DNA of 31,456 nt, taken from contig DASCMO010000125.1 of the NCBI GenBank assembly GCA_036010965.1, positions 1 to 31,456 of the forward strand, read 5' to 3'. This document shows, one piece after another, positions 7,436 to 16,147 of the stretch. The DNA is from GCA-2686265 sp036010965. GTDB taxonomy: Bacteria; Planctomycetota; UBA1135; GCA-002686595. Position 1 is the first letter of the stretch. Each line of letters begins with the position of its first letter. Made by a program: the position numbers and the translations under genes. Under the pieces are notes generated by a model, which was given only the letters and a program-made list of their open reading frames with translations, was not told the DNA's origin and made no database searches.

Positions 7436-10400
7436 CCGTCCGAGGCGCCCAGGCTGATCGGCCGGAAGGCCACCGAGGTCTGAATCGGATCCGAGCAGGA
7501 ACAGCCGGAGCTGGATTCCGGCGCCAGCATCAGGCCACCGGCGGGGATGATGCTCAGCCAGCACCCCGAGCGGATGCCCTGCCAGTCCTTGCGATCGCCC
7601 GTCTCCACGTCCCACATACCGTGGGAATAGTCGCGGAAGAAGGTCGCGCGTGCCGAGGCTGACATGGTGCCGCAGCCGCGCCGCGATGGGACATCGCTGC
7701 GCACGACCTTGCCGGTCCGCAGGTCGAGGGCCTTGCGCTCCAGCAAGACCTTGTCTCCCACCAGCACCGGATGCTGCATCGCGCCTCCGTGGTGGTCCTT
7801 CTCCCAGGGGTGGTGGTGTTGCCACAACTGTGAAGCGTCGTTCGCGTCGAAGGCGAAGGCGTGGTAACCGTCGGAGGTCCCCGTCACCACGATTACATCG
7901 TCGCGGGCCGAGACATAGAAAGTCCGCGCGAGCTTGCGGAAGTCGACCTGCTTCTCCCACACCTTGTTTCCGGTGTCGAGCTCCAGGGCCACCAGGTATT
8001 GATCGGTTCCGGTCTGCCCGACGAGGCGCCCGGTCGCGACCGTCTTTGGGTGCGGCGCGCGATCCTCGACAAAGTACACGCGGCCGTCGAGCAGCGTGAT
8101 CGTCGGGTGCACTATCTGGCCGCCGCGGTAGGTCCAGGCAGACCCCATTTCCGGTGTTCGCAAGGCGAACAGCTCGCTGCCGACGACCGGTTGAGCTTCG
8201 GCCCCCGCGCCGTCGTACCACTGACCTTCAGCGCCCCGGTAGTGAGCCGCGTCGCGTGTCACGCTGCCGAGCAGCAGGTCGTCTGCGCGCGCCAGGTAGC
8301 CCCAGGAGAGCTCGCGCGCCGCCAGCTGCGTGACCTCGCGCACCGGGAGCGGGATCGTGCGGATGACCTCGCCGCTCTGACCGTCCACCTGCCAGCAGTG
8401 GTCGTCGAGGGCGATGAACAAGCTGTCGTCGTCGGCCACCGTGTTGCTGCAGTCTCGAGGCACGTTCGTCCGTCGCAAGCCGGGGATTTCGAGCGTCCAC
8501 AGGATGGTCCCGTTATAGGAGTCCATGCCGAACATCCGGCGATCTCCCTGAACGTACATCCTCCCATTGGCGGAGAGCGGTGCAGGAGATCGTGCGCCCC
8601 GATCGAGCATCGGTCGCGGGCCGGGCCGACCGAACCACTGCACGGCCATCTCGCCGAATACGTGCTCGTCACCGCTGTTGGCGCTGTTGGCCGCGTCGCC
8701 GTACTGATGGGTCCACTCACCAGCGCCGGCGAGGCTGCCGCGCCGTTCGAAGTCCCACTCGGCGCCGGGTACGCCGACGGCGGCCAGGCCGCCGGAGGGA
8801 CGCAGGAGTCGCTCGATCTCCGTGCGATCCGCGCTGTCGGGGCCGCAAACGATCAGGTTCGCGAAGAGGTTCGGGTAGGGCAGGGGGCCGTCGCCGCGCT
8901 GGTGAACGCTGACCCGCGCTCCGTACAGGCCGGCCGTTTGCAGCAGCTTGCGAGCCCGCCGCACCAGCTTCGGATCCTTCTCCACGGCGACGATCTTCAA
9001 CTCCGAGCGTCGGGCGAGTTCGTGCGCAAGGCGTCCGTCACCCGCGTCCAGCACGAGGCACCAGCCGCGCTGGACGCCGCCGGTGGCCAGGATCTCCTCC
9101 GCCGCGGCGGTGCAGGCTGCGCTCTTCTCATCGTCGGGATAGGGGCTCGGGCGTAGGGGCGCGACGGCGGGTTCGTAGTTGAAGCTCGTGTCGATCACGT
9201 GTCTCACGCTGGCTCGCAAGCGTCCCTCACCGTCGGTGGCGAGCACGCGGAAGCGGTACTCCGATCCCGACCGCAGCCCGGTCACGGTGACGGTGTGCTC
9301 TGTCCGCTCGCCGGAAAGTTCAAAGCGCCGCGGTGGTTCTCCAGGCAGTGAGCACTCGAGCAGTGTCCGCGCGGGCTCGCGCGTTCCCCAGCTCACCCGC
9401 GCCTGGTCTACCCCGTCGAAGCGCACGACCGGTCCGATGGGGAGTTCCAGGGGGAGAGGGCGCGTGAGTGCGCTCTGCTCGAAGCGCGCGGCGGCGCGCT
9501 CGGCGCTCATCACCCCCTCGTAAAGGCAGAGTCGGTGCACTCTGCCGGTCAGGTGGTGGACGCCGAGGTTGTCCTCGAAGGTGCCGATGCGGACGAGGGG
9601 GTCGGCGTTGGCGTCGGGTGTCGTGGGTCGCGCGAGCTCGCCCACTGCCTTGCGCGAGAAGCCTCTCGCCCGGCCGTCCACGAGGATGTTCAGCAGGCTG
9701 CCGTCGTAGGTGGCGACGACGTGGTGCCAGGTGTAGGGCTCGAAGACGGCGTTCGTCTCGCACCAGATGAGCTCGGCCGAGCCTCTCGGCGTTACCCCGA
9801 AGAGAAAGCGCCCTTCTCTGGTCGCGAGGACCCACGGATGCCCGTCCTTGGGGTCTGCGGTCGTCGCGGCGGCGATCCCGCCCATCCTGCGCGAATCCTC
9901 CACGAGGACCGTGGCCTCCACGGTCAGCGCGCCGGAGGGAAGTGTGTCGCCGTGAAGGTCCGCCGCTGCGCCGCGGCCGTCGAAGGAGAGCGCAGCGGGC
10001 CCGCCGACCGCTGGCGCGAGTGCGGCGCCCGAGAGCGTCCCCCGCACGGAGCCCGCAGCGTCCGTCACGCGCATTAGCTCCTCGTCCACCGACTCCGCGT
10101 CGAACACCCACGACTCGAGCTCGACGGCCTCGGCTGCCGCGATTACCGAGGAGAGCTGTCCCGCGCGCTCGGAGTGCAGTGCGCCGACCTCGTCCGCATC
10201 GAGCGCGCCGCGCCATACGCGCACCTCGCTGATGAGGCCCCGGAGCGGGAAGTCCTCGTCGTCGTCGTGGTAGGCGCCGATCTCGTACACGGCACGCCGC
10301 GGGTAGAGGATCGCCCCCGACTGTGCTGTGGAGGATGCTTCCTGCACGCCGTTTACGAACAGTCGCATCTGGGCGCCGTCGTACACGGCGGTCACGTGGT

Positions 10401-10923
10401 ACCAGTTGCCGAACTCGAAGGAGGTCGTGCCCGTCAGGTAGGTCATCGCGCCGTCGCCGTCGTCGGCTCCCTCCGTCGAGAGGCCGAAGCAGAATTTCGA
10501 GCCGCGGTAGCCCAGTAACCAGCCCTTCTCGAAGGAGCCGTTGTCCTGAATGGCACCGAGGATGGCGCCCCAGGGCTGCTGCCGGTCGATCGAGACCCAT
10601 GCGTCGACCGCGAAGGCCTTCACGGGCAGGCGCGCCTTGCGCAGGCTCGTGGCGACGACCGCCCGGTCCTCGCGCGCGCTGAAGACCGCGTAGTCTCCTC
10701 CGGGGGTCGTGACGACGCGCACACCGCCCGAGAGTCGGGCGTCGTCGCTCCCCGCGAGGTCCTCGATCACGCCGCCCTCAAGGCGCTCGGGTGAGAAGAC
10801 CCAGTGTGAGAGCAGATCGGACGGCGCGGAACGCGCCGGGGCGGCGAGCATGACGGCGGCGGCGATCACATGACAGCGGGTCGGTCTCAAGGCTTCACTC
10901 GCTCTCGAAGCAATGGATGGCAC
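7432..10923 (-). CDS. Large secreted protein: two LamG domains, Fn3, methyltransferase-like domain and PQQ-like propeller
   Basis: Up to 1163 residues. The longest start is GTG at 10923; a TTG at 10890 would give a shorter, more typical signal peptide and avoid a 29-base overlap. After a hydrophobic leader (about 18-33) come two concanavalin A/LamG-like domains (about 36-245 and 265-490), an Fn3-like domain (about 497-580), a class I SAM-methyltransferase-like Rossmann domain (about 600-725) and a PQQ-like beta-propeller (about 735-1150). The Rossmann domain has motif I LDAGDGRLA, E of VAVEKDP, and IVCGPDS. Several Cys occur in the propeller end (GCGTMSAS, SGCSCSDP). LamG and propeller domains bind ligands or proteins outside the cytoplasm. 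A methyltransferase fold behind a signal sequence is odd, because SAM is cytoplasmic. It overlaps the next gene by ATGA. No catalytic role can be assigned. Confidence 0.85.
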   Translation of the reverse strand: MPSIASRASEALRPTRCHVIAAAVMLAAPARSAPSDLLSHWVFSPERLEGGVIEDLAGSDDARLSGGVRVVTTPGGDYAVFSAREDRAVVATSLRKARLPVKAFAVDAWVSIDRQQPWGAILGAIQDNGSFEKGWLLGYRGSKFCFGLSTEGADDGDGAMTYLTGTTSFEFGNWYHVTAVYDGAQMRLFVNGVQEASSTAQSGAILYPRRAVYEIGAYHDDDEDFPLRGLISEVRVWRGALDADEVGALHSERAGQLSSVIAAAEAVELESWVFDAESVDEELMRVTDAAGSVRGTLSGAALAPAVGGPAALSFDGRGAAADLHGDTLPSGALTVEATVLVEDSRRMGGIAAATTADPKDGHPWVLATREGRFLFGVTPRGSAELIWCETNAVFEPYTWHHVVATYDGSLLNILVDGRARGFSRKAVGELARPTTPDANADPLVRIGTFEDNLGVHHLTGRVHRLCLYEGVMSAERAAARFEQSALTRPLPLELPIGPVVRFDGVDQARVSWGTREPARTLLECSLPGEPPRRFELSGERTEHTVTVTGLRSGSEYRFRVLATDGEGRLRASVRHVIDTSFNYEPAVAPLRPSPYPDDEKSAACTAAAEEILATGGVQRGWCLVLDAGDGRLAHELARRSELKIVAVEKDPKLVRRARKLLQTAGLYGARVSVHQRGDGPLPYPNLFANLIVCGPDSADRTEIERLLRPSGGLAAVGVPGAEWDFERRGSLAGAGEWTHQYGDAANSANSGDEHVFGEMAVQWFGRPGPRPMLDRGARSPAPLSANGRMYVQGDRRMFGMDSYNGTILWTLEIPGLRRTNVPRDCSNTVADDDSLFIALDDHCWQVDGQSGEVIRTIPLPVREVTQLAARELSWGYLARADDLLLGSVTRDAAHYRGAEGQWYDGAGAEAQPVVGSELFALRTPEMGSAWTYRGGQIVHPTITLLDGRVYFVEDRAPHPKTVATGRLVGQTGTDQYLVALELDTGNKVWEKQVDFRKLARTFYVSARDDVIVVTGTSDGYHAFAFDANDASQLWQHHHPWEKDHHGGAMQHPVLVGDKVLLERKALDLRTGKVVRSDVPSRRGCGTMSASARATFFRDYSHGMWDVETGDRKDWQGIRSGCWLSIIPAGGLMLAPESSSGCSCSDPIQTSVAFRPISLGASDG

Positions 10924-12253
10924 CAGTGTCGGTGCTGACGAAGAGTCGGCCGCGCGCGGCCGCCAGCCCGTAGGCGCGGCCCTCGACCGGAGCCGACCAG
11001 ACCGGCTCGCCGTCGGACGCCCGCCAGGCGTAAACGCTGTCGCGCCCGCCGGCCAGCAGCAAGTCGCCCGCCAGGATCATGTCGAAGGGGTGGTCGGAGC
11101 TGCGCCGCCAGAGAATGCAGCCGCGGATGCCCTCCTGAAGCTCGGTCAGCTCGGCCCCGATGGTCTCGAGCTCCTTGTGGATCGCACGAGCGCGCGCCTT
11201 GTCCGCGGTTTCCAGCTGCTTGGTCAGAGCGGTGCGCCGCGTCGCGAGCTCGTTCCTGCGCCCCGTGAGTTCGAGGAAGTGCTCGCGCCGCAAGGCCGAG
11301 ACCTCCGTGTCCGTCTGCAGATAAGAGACGCCGCGCGTGACGATCATGTTGTGCCCCGCGAAGGAGGCCAGCTGATCGCTGGTGCGCGCGTCGGATTCCG
11401 AGAGCTGGCCCGTCTTCCCCGGCCCGTGGATTAAGTCGTCGCCCACCACCAACGCGAAGGTGCCGCTGGCCCCGGCCAGAGCCCGGAGCCGCTCACCGCT
11501 CTCGCGGTCTAGGACCAGGGGCGTCGCGCGGCTGGTGGGGACGTAGAGGTGATCGCTCGAGGCCAGCATGTAGCCCTGGGGTGCGATGTCGGTATGGCGG
11601 TGGTTCCAGACCGGCGCTCCGCTCTGTGCCTTGTAGGCCGCGATGAAGCCGCCTTCGGAGGGGAAGAGGCCTGCGGAGCAATAGACCGTGCCCTTGCGCA
11701 CGACCACGCCGCTGCGCACGGGCCAGATCGACATCATGCGGCCGTTGCCCGGGACGCGCGTGTCCGTCGGCCCAACTCGCTCGCGCCAGACCAGGCGCCC
11801 GTCGCTCGCGTCGACGCAGTAGACGTGGCCGTCGTCCGATCCAAAATAGAGTTTTCCACGGTAGTGGGCCGGGGCGAAGCGCACGGGCGCCTCGGTGAAG
11901 AAGGACCACAACTCCCGGCCCGTTTGTGCGTCGACGCAGTGGACCTGGTCATCGGCCGAGGAGCCGTAGAACACCTTGCCGGCGACGGCCGTGACGTGGA
12001 AGGCGCGGTCGAACCACAGGCGCGGTTTGAGATTCTCGACCTTGTTGTAGGCGTCGCGCTTGGCGGGTCCCGGCCAGGCTGGCTGGGGCGCTACGGCCGA
12101 GCGGATGACCCAGTCCTGGCGCAGCGGTAGCTTGAGGCTCGTGGTCGCCACACCCGAGCGCGCGTCATCGCCGCGATGGGTGGGCCAGTCGCCCGTGCCC
12201 GCGAGGGCTACGAGCAGGGCGCCGACCAGCTGGCACGAGTGGAGGAGGATCAT
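10895..12253 (-). CDS. Secreted PQQ-like beta-propeller protein with helical insert
   Basis: 452 residues with an N-terminal signal sequence (LLHSCQLVGALLVALAG) followed by W-P-T-H-R-G-D, the usual opening of planctomycete PQQ-like repeat proteins. Repeats of the type VYCVDASDGRLVW and VHCVDAQTGRELW show the propeller blades. Residues about 318-377 are unlike the rest: a charged stretch rich in Leu, Glu, Arg and Lys (e.g. ALTKQLETADKARARAIHKE) predicted to form a coiled coil inserted between blades. PQQ-like propellers often act as binding scaffolds (BamB-like) rather than enzymes, and no PQQ-ligand set was identified. The gene lies 4 bases after the LolD-like ATPase gene and before the larger propeller protein, so the three likely work together in the cell envelope. 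Confidence 0.87.
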   Translation of the reverse strand: MILLHSCQLVGALLVALAGTGDWPTHRGDDARSGVATTSLKLPLRQDWVIRSAVAPQPAWPGPAKRDAYNKVENLKPRLWFDRAFHVTAVAGKVFYGSSADDQVHCVDAQTGRELWSFFTEAPVRFAPAHYRGKLYFGSDDGHVYCVDASDGRLVWRERVGPTDTRVPGNGRMMSIWPVRSGVVVRKGTVYCSAGLFPSEGGFIAAYKAQSGAPVWNHRHTDIAPQGYMLASSDHLYVPTSRATPLVLDRESGERLRALAGASGTFALVVGDDLIHGPGKTGQLSESDARTSDQLASFAGHNMIVTRGVSYLQTDTEVSALRREHFLELTGRRNELATRRTALTKQLETADKARARAIHKELETIGAELTELQEGIRGCILWRRSSDHPFDMILAGDLLLAGGRDSVYAWRASDGEPVWSAPVEGRAYGLAAARGRLFVSTDTGAIHCFESE

Positions 12254-12257
12254 GGGA

Positions 12258-12938
12258 TCAGACGCCGTGCGAACCGGGGTCGGGGGCCACGCGACCGGCC
12301 TTCAAGTGTATCGTGCGGTCCACACCGTCGAACGGGGTTCTGTCGTGGGTGACCATTAGGACCGTCCCACCCTGCGCTCGGTACTCCTCGAAGAGCTCTC
12401 CCACCGCCGTTGAACTCTCCGGATCGAGGTTGCCCGTCGGCTCGTCGGCCAGGAGCAGTGTCGGGCTGTTCAGGAGCGCGCGCGCGACGGCGACCCGCTG
12501 GCACTCACCTGCGCTCAGTTCGGCGGGCAGGTGGGCGGCACGCTCGGTGAGCCCGATCCGCTCGAGCAGCTCGTCGGTGGCGGCGCGGCGTCGGGCCGGA
12601 GCGATGGTGGAGTGAGCCGTGGCGATGTTCGCGCGCACGTCGAGGTAGGGGAGCAGGTGGAACATCTGGAACACGAAGCCGATGTTCTCGGCGCGGAAGG
12701 CGGCGCGCGCTCGGGAGCCGATCGCGTAGAGATCGGTGCCCGCGACCTCGACGCGCCCAGTGCTCGGGCGCAGCATCGCCCCGATCGTCATCAAGAGGGT
12801 AGATTTTCCGCTCCCGCTGGGTCCGCGGACGCACACGAACTCCCCGCGGCTGACCTGCAGGTCGACCTCCGCCAGGGCGCCCACCGCTTCCCGGCCGCGC
12901 CGCTGGTAGACACGGGACAGACGCTCTAGGTGGATCAC
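12258..12938 (-). CDS. ABC transporter ATP-binding protein, LolD/MacB-type
   Basis: 226 residues. The GTG at 12938 was chosen because it sits in a GTGA overlap with the permease stop and follows GGGAGGGCG; the frame opens earlier without support. It has Walker A (GPSGSGKST), a Q-loop (FVFQMF), signature LSAGECQRVAVARAL (Ala for the usual second Gly), Walker B (LLLADEPTGNLD) and the switch His (MVTHDR). The family partners with FtsX-fold permeases that move lipoproteins or work as mechanotransmitters rather than importing solutes. Its partner is the upstream permease. No membrane-fusion (MacA-like) protein is present; the downstream propeller proteins may take that periplasmic place. Confidence 0.92.
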   Translation of the reverse strand: MIHLERLSRVYQRRGREAVGALAEVDLQVSRGEFVCVRGPSGSGKSTLLMTIGAMLRPSTGRVEVAGTDLYAIGSRARAAFRAENIGFVFQMFHLLPYLDVRANIATAHSTIAPARRRAATDELLERIGLTERAAHLPAELSAGECQRVAVARALLNSPTLLLADEPTGNLDPESSTAVGELFEEYRAQGGTVLMVTHDRTPFDGVDRTIHLKAGRVAPDPGSHGV

Positions 12939-14089
12939 GCGCCCTCCCGATTGCCAAGGCACGCGGCCGGGTCCATGGCGACCGCGGCGAGGGCCGGGCC
13001 CGCGCTCGCGAGGGCCGCGAAGAGCGGCGCCGCCAGGATCGCCTGGACCAGGAGTCGCGGGTCGGCGGCGATGGCCCCGCCGGTGATCGGGAACGCGGCC
13101 GGACCCAGGCCGAGGGCGAGGCCCGTGCCCAGGGCGAAGCCTAGCAGGGCGCCGAGGGCGCCGAGAGCCAGCGCCTTGCCGACGAACAGGCCCGCGATGT
13201 GCGTCGAGCCATGGCCCAGGGCTCGCAGGATGCCGATCTCCGTCTGCCGCTGGCGCACGTTCAGGGCCGTCAGGCAGGCGATCCAGACGGCGCAGGCGAT
13301 GATCACCCAGGGCAGGACGAGGGCGAAGTGGCCGGCAGTCACGCGTCGCTGGCGCTCCCGCGCCTCGGCGATCTTCTCCATGCGCAGCACCCTGCCCTCG
13401 GGGACGATCTGCTCGAGCTCGCGGCGCAGGAGCGCGAGGGTGTCGACGGCGGGGTCATCGCAGCCGCACTCGAGGGCCTGGATCTCGTTCACGCGCCCGG
13501 GCAGGGCGAGCAGTTCCTGGGCATCGCGCAGACTTACGTAGACGCGCGTGTCGTCAAGCGTACCCGTCTCCGGAAGGCAGGCCGCGACGCGGAACGAGCG
13601 GCCGAGCAGATCCACCTCGCTCCCGGACGCGAGGCCGAGGGCGCGCGTCGCCTCGAAGCCGGCGTGCAGGGTCGCGGGCTCGACCGCGAAGGTCATCGAC
13701 GCCTTGGCCTTCCCCACGGGCGCGACCTCACTCGCCATTCCGGTCAGCAAGACCTCCGTGCCTTCCCACAGGATGCGTCGCTGCAAGAGGGCCAGCAGGT
13801 GGTTGTAGGAGAGGTCGCCGCGCTCGGCGAAGCGCTCCGTCGCCGCCTCCGGCATCGTGCCGCCCGAGTAACCGTCCCTCCAGAAGGCGCTCATGTCCGT
13901 CGTGGCGGGGATGATGCGCAGGTTGTAGCCGAGGTCGCGCATGACGCGTCCGGTCTCGCGCTGCGAAGCCTCGCCGGCGGTCAGAAAAGCGACCGGAAGC
14001 GCGACCGCGCAGACCACGGCGAGCAGCATCAGGGCCGAGCTCAGCTTGCGGTGCGCTGCCTCGCGCACGATCAGGACGAGGACGCTCAC
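12935..14089 (-). CDS. FtsX/MacB-family ABC permease
   Basis: 384 residues. Topology matches a LolC/E or MacB permease: one N-terminal membrane helix (about 17-37), a large periplasmic domain (about 40-250), then three membrane helices (about 252-275, 295-325, 345-370). The FtsX-type cytoplasmic motif is visible (RQRQTEIGILRALGHGSTHI). An unusual C-D-D/C-G-C patch (ALECGCDD) lies in the periplasmic domain. The GTG start at 14089 overlaps the preceding stop (GTGA). With the following ATPase it should form a homodimeric Lol-like or MacB-like transporter acting from the membrane on periplasmic substrates, perhaps the secreted propeller proteins encoded downstream. That pairing is inferred from operon structure only. 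Confidence 0.9.
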   Translation of the reverse strand: MSVLVLIVREAAHRKLSSALMLLAVVCAVALPVAFLTAGEASQRETGRVMRDLGYNLRIIPATTDMSAFWRDGYSGGTMPEAATERFAERGDLSYNHLLALLQRRILWEGTEVLLTGMASEVAPVGKAKASMTFAVEPATLHAGFEATRALGLASGSEVDLLGRSFRVAACLPETGTLDDTRVYVSLRDAQELLALPGRVNEIQALECGCDDPAVDTLALLRRELEQIVPEGRVLRMEKIAEARERQRRVTAGHFALVLPWVIIACAVWIACLTALNVRQRQTEIGILRALGHGSTHIAGLFVGKALALGALGALLGFALGTGLALGLGPAAFPITGGAIAADPRLLVQAILAAPLFAALASAGPALAAVAMDPAACLGNREGA

Positions 14090-15261
14090 GCTCTTCGGTT
14101 TCGCAGGATCAGGAGGGCGCCCATGGCCAGGCTTGCCAGCAAGGCCATGCCGAGGGCTGCCGCGATCTTCACCCAGACCGAGAGCTCCCGCGGCGGAGCC
14201 TGGTCTGCGGGCTCCGAGGACTCGCCGATCGAGCGCACCTCGGCCGTCTCGTCGGGAGGCGGATCCACGACGCTCTCCTCGCTGTAGGCCATCAGCATCT
14301 CCTCGATCGTCAGGCCCTCGCTCAGGGGATCGGACCCCGCGTCGGCCGAGGGCCCGCGGGAGAGGATGCCGCTGATCTCCGACTTGATCCGCGGGTTCTC
14401 GGGGTCGAAGCCGAGGAACGCGACGGCGCGCGCCTTCAGGTCGTCGTCCCAGCGCAGCGGAATGCGCGGGCCGCGCATCCAGGAACGGTCGAGCTCACAT
14501 TCGCAGGACTGGCCGGCCGCGTTGAGGATGCCGAAGAGTGCCGTCTCGGTGATCGCCGGCCCTTCGAGCACCGGGCCGATGCGCCGGCCGCGACCGAAGA
14601 GCACGGCGACAGCCGGACTCCCGTCGCGTTCGGCCTCGATGCCCAGGCTCCACAGCAGCACGCGCTCCGTCGCCGGTTCACCGACCTGCAGCAGTTTCGG
14701 CGGTCGGCCGACGTCCTTGGGCATGCGGTCCCAGACGCCTCGCAGCTGTTCGAGGGCCGCCTCCACCGCCGTGCGCGCGGCATCGTCCCGCGCATCGTCG
14801 CCTCCCGAGACCAGCAGCACCGTGCAGTAGTTCTCGACAGCGGAGGAGCTGAAGCGTCGCCGGGCGGGCGAGTCGATCAGCGCCGAGACCCGCTCGCCCG
14901 CGAGCTCGGCCGGATCTCCGTCCTCCGTCAGGGGGACCTCCAGCAGGTCGCCGTCGGGCCCGACGAGCACCGCGACGGGAAACTCCTGGATCTTGAGCGT
15001 GCGCAGGACCTTGGCACCGTCCTCTGGCAGTTCGCCGTCGGGGTCGAGCAGACGGGCGTCGATGTTCGAGTCGAGCAGGATCGCCGTGGCGAGTCGCTCG
15101 AAGCGCTCGTCGAGGTCCGTCTCGTCCGGGTCGGCGATGAAGCCGTACAGGCGGTAGCCCTCGTCGCCCAGATCGACATAGGCGACGTCGCGCACCGTGA
15201 AGCGGCAGAACAGGGCCGGGATCAAGCCCGCGGCGAGGAGCAGTGAGGAGCGGCGGTTCAT
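14086..15261 (-). CDS. Unknown envelope protein with signal peptide and C-terminal membrane anchor
   Basis: 391 residues from the ATG at 15261; the frame stays open upstream without a better start. I do not recognise a family. A basic/hydrophobic N-terminus (MNRRSSLLLAAGLIPALF) is a likely signal peptide. Two thioredoxin-like patterns occur (FPVAVLVGPDGDLLEVPL near 95, and PAVAVLFGRGRRIGPVL near 220), so it may be a redox-inactive thioredoxin-fold pair. There is no CxxC, but a single C-E-C (SCECEL). An acidic, Pro-rich linker (about 318-355) leads to one membrane helix (about 360-387, KIAAALGMALLASLAMGALL) and a short basic tail. It heads the ten-gene operon and overlaps the FtsX permease gene, so it may be an accessory subunit facing the periplasm. 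Confidence 0.8.
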   Translation of the reverse strand: MNRRSSLLLAAGLIPALFCRFTVRDVAYVDLGDEGYRLYGFIADPDETDLDERFERLATAILLDSNIDARLLDPDGELPEDGAKVLRTLKIQEFPVAVLVGPDGDLLEVPLTEDGDPAELAGERVSALIDSPARRRFSSSAVENYCTVLLVSGGDDARDDAARTAVEAALEQLRGVWDRMPKDVGRPPKLLQVGEPATERVLLWSLGIEAERDGSPAVAVLFGRGRRIGPVLEGPAITETALFGILNAAGQSCECELDRSWMRGPRIPLRWDDDLKARAVAFLGFDPENPRIKSEISGILSRGPSADAGSDPLSEGLTIEEMLMAYSEESVVDPPPDETAEVRSIGESSEPADQAPPRELSVWVKIAAALGMALLASLAMGALLILRNRRA

Positions 15262-15397
15262 GGGGATGATCGGACCCGATCTTAGCCGGGCCGGAACGGG
15301 ATCATCTCCGAGATTCGGTTCGCACGCTCCGCGGGGGCCGCGTATCACCGTGAGACTTGACGAGGCCTGCAATCGACCGCGGACGCTGGAGATCCAC

Positions 15398-16147
15398 GTG
15401 AAGAAGACAAACCTCTCGATCCTGCCTGCCGCGCTGGTTTCCTGCGGAATAGGTCTGACGTTCGCTCTGGCCGCGACGGGACGCCCAGCCAGAGATCGGC
15501 AAGTTCCCGAGCCCTCCGGGAACGCCCAGGCCGCTCCGCAACTCCTGGCGTCGGCGCCCGTCGCGCTCACCGACCGCAGGATCGACGTCGCGCCGGTCGA
15601 GATCCGTGAAGCGCTCTCCTCCCAGCGTGCAGCCGACCTCGCGGAGAGGGCAGTAGCGCCGTGGGAACCCATTAGCCTCGCCCTGCCCGTCGACCCCCTG
15701 CTCGCCGAGGACGCCCGACCGCAGGACTACCGGCGCTGGTACGAGGGCCGCTCCAGGAGAGAGCTCATCCAGAGCCACCTGCGGTTCAGGGGCTTGCTGC
15801 TCTTCCTGAAGCTCCATCCCTGCGATGACCTCGAGCAGGTGCCAGTCAGCTTCGAGGCGCGCCGCATGCTGGCCAGTCGTCCAGCGCTTGACGCCGAGCG
15901 AGAGTGGCTTGCGAGCCTGCTGGCAGAGCTCGAGGAAGCTGCGTTCTCCGGTGCCCTGCCCGCCCGCGCCGGTGAGGGTCGCAAGGACTACGAGCGCGAG
16001 CTCGGCGCCCTGGACATGGAACAGCTGGTTGCCGCGAAGCGCGCGCTGGATCACGCATTCCGGTCCGAGAAGGAGCGTCACGTCGAGGCGGCGTTTCGGG
16101 GCGGGCAATACACATCTCGCCTCCTGAAGAAGGGTAGGTACGGGTGA
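15398..16147 (+). CDS. Unknown secreted or anchored protein, frame interrupted by TGA
   Basis: 249 residues to the first TGA. The GTG at 15398 was chosen for its GGAG at 15388-15391, six bases away, and because it places a hydrophobic segment (SILPAALVSCGIGLTFALAA) near the N-terminus. The remaining sequence is mostly alpha-helical and charged (for example RRWYEGRSRRELIQSHLR and LVAAKRALDHAFRSEKE). No family is recognised. The reading frame resumes directly after the TGA at 16145-16147 with equally coding-like sequence to 16345, so the full product is probably 315 residues if the TGA is read through, or the gene is broken. It is divergent from the ten-gene operon; the 136-base gap between them must hold both promoters. 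Confidence 0.7.
   Translation: MKKTNLSILPAALVSCGIGLTFALAATGRPARDRQVPEPSGNAQAAPQLLASAPVALTDRRIDVAPVEIREALSSQRAADLAERAVAPWEPISLALPVDPLLAEDARPQDYRRWYEGRSRRELIQSHLRFRGLLLFLKLHPCDDLEQVPVSFEARRMLASRPALDAEREWLASLLAELEEAAFSGALPARAGEGRKDYERELGALDMEQLVAAKRALDHAFRSEKERHVEAAFRGGQYTSRLLKKGRYG

Noticed and set aside
5921..8221. Binding-protein gene starting at 8221
   Set aside because: The frame is open to there, but that part is antisense-free shadow of the propeller gene in another frame; the true start is the ATGA overlap at 7435.
3408..15261. Complete molybdopterin synthesis or a W/Mo enzyme locus
   Set aside because: Only MoaD- and ThiF-like genes are present; no MoaA, MoaC, MoaE, MogA or aldehyde oxidoreductase gene was found in the window.
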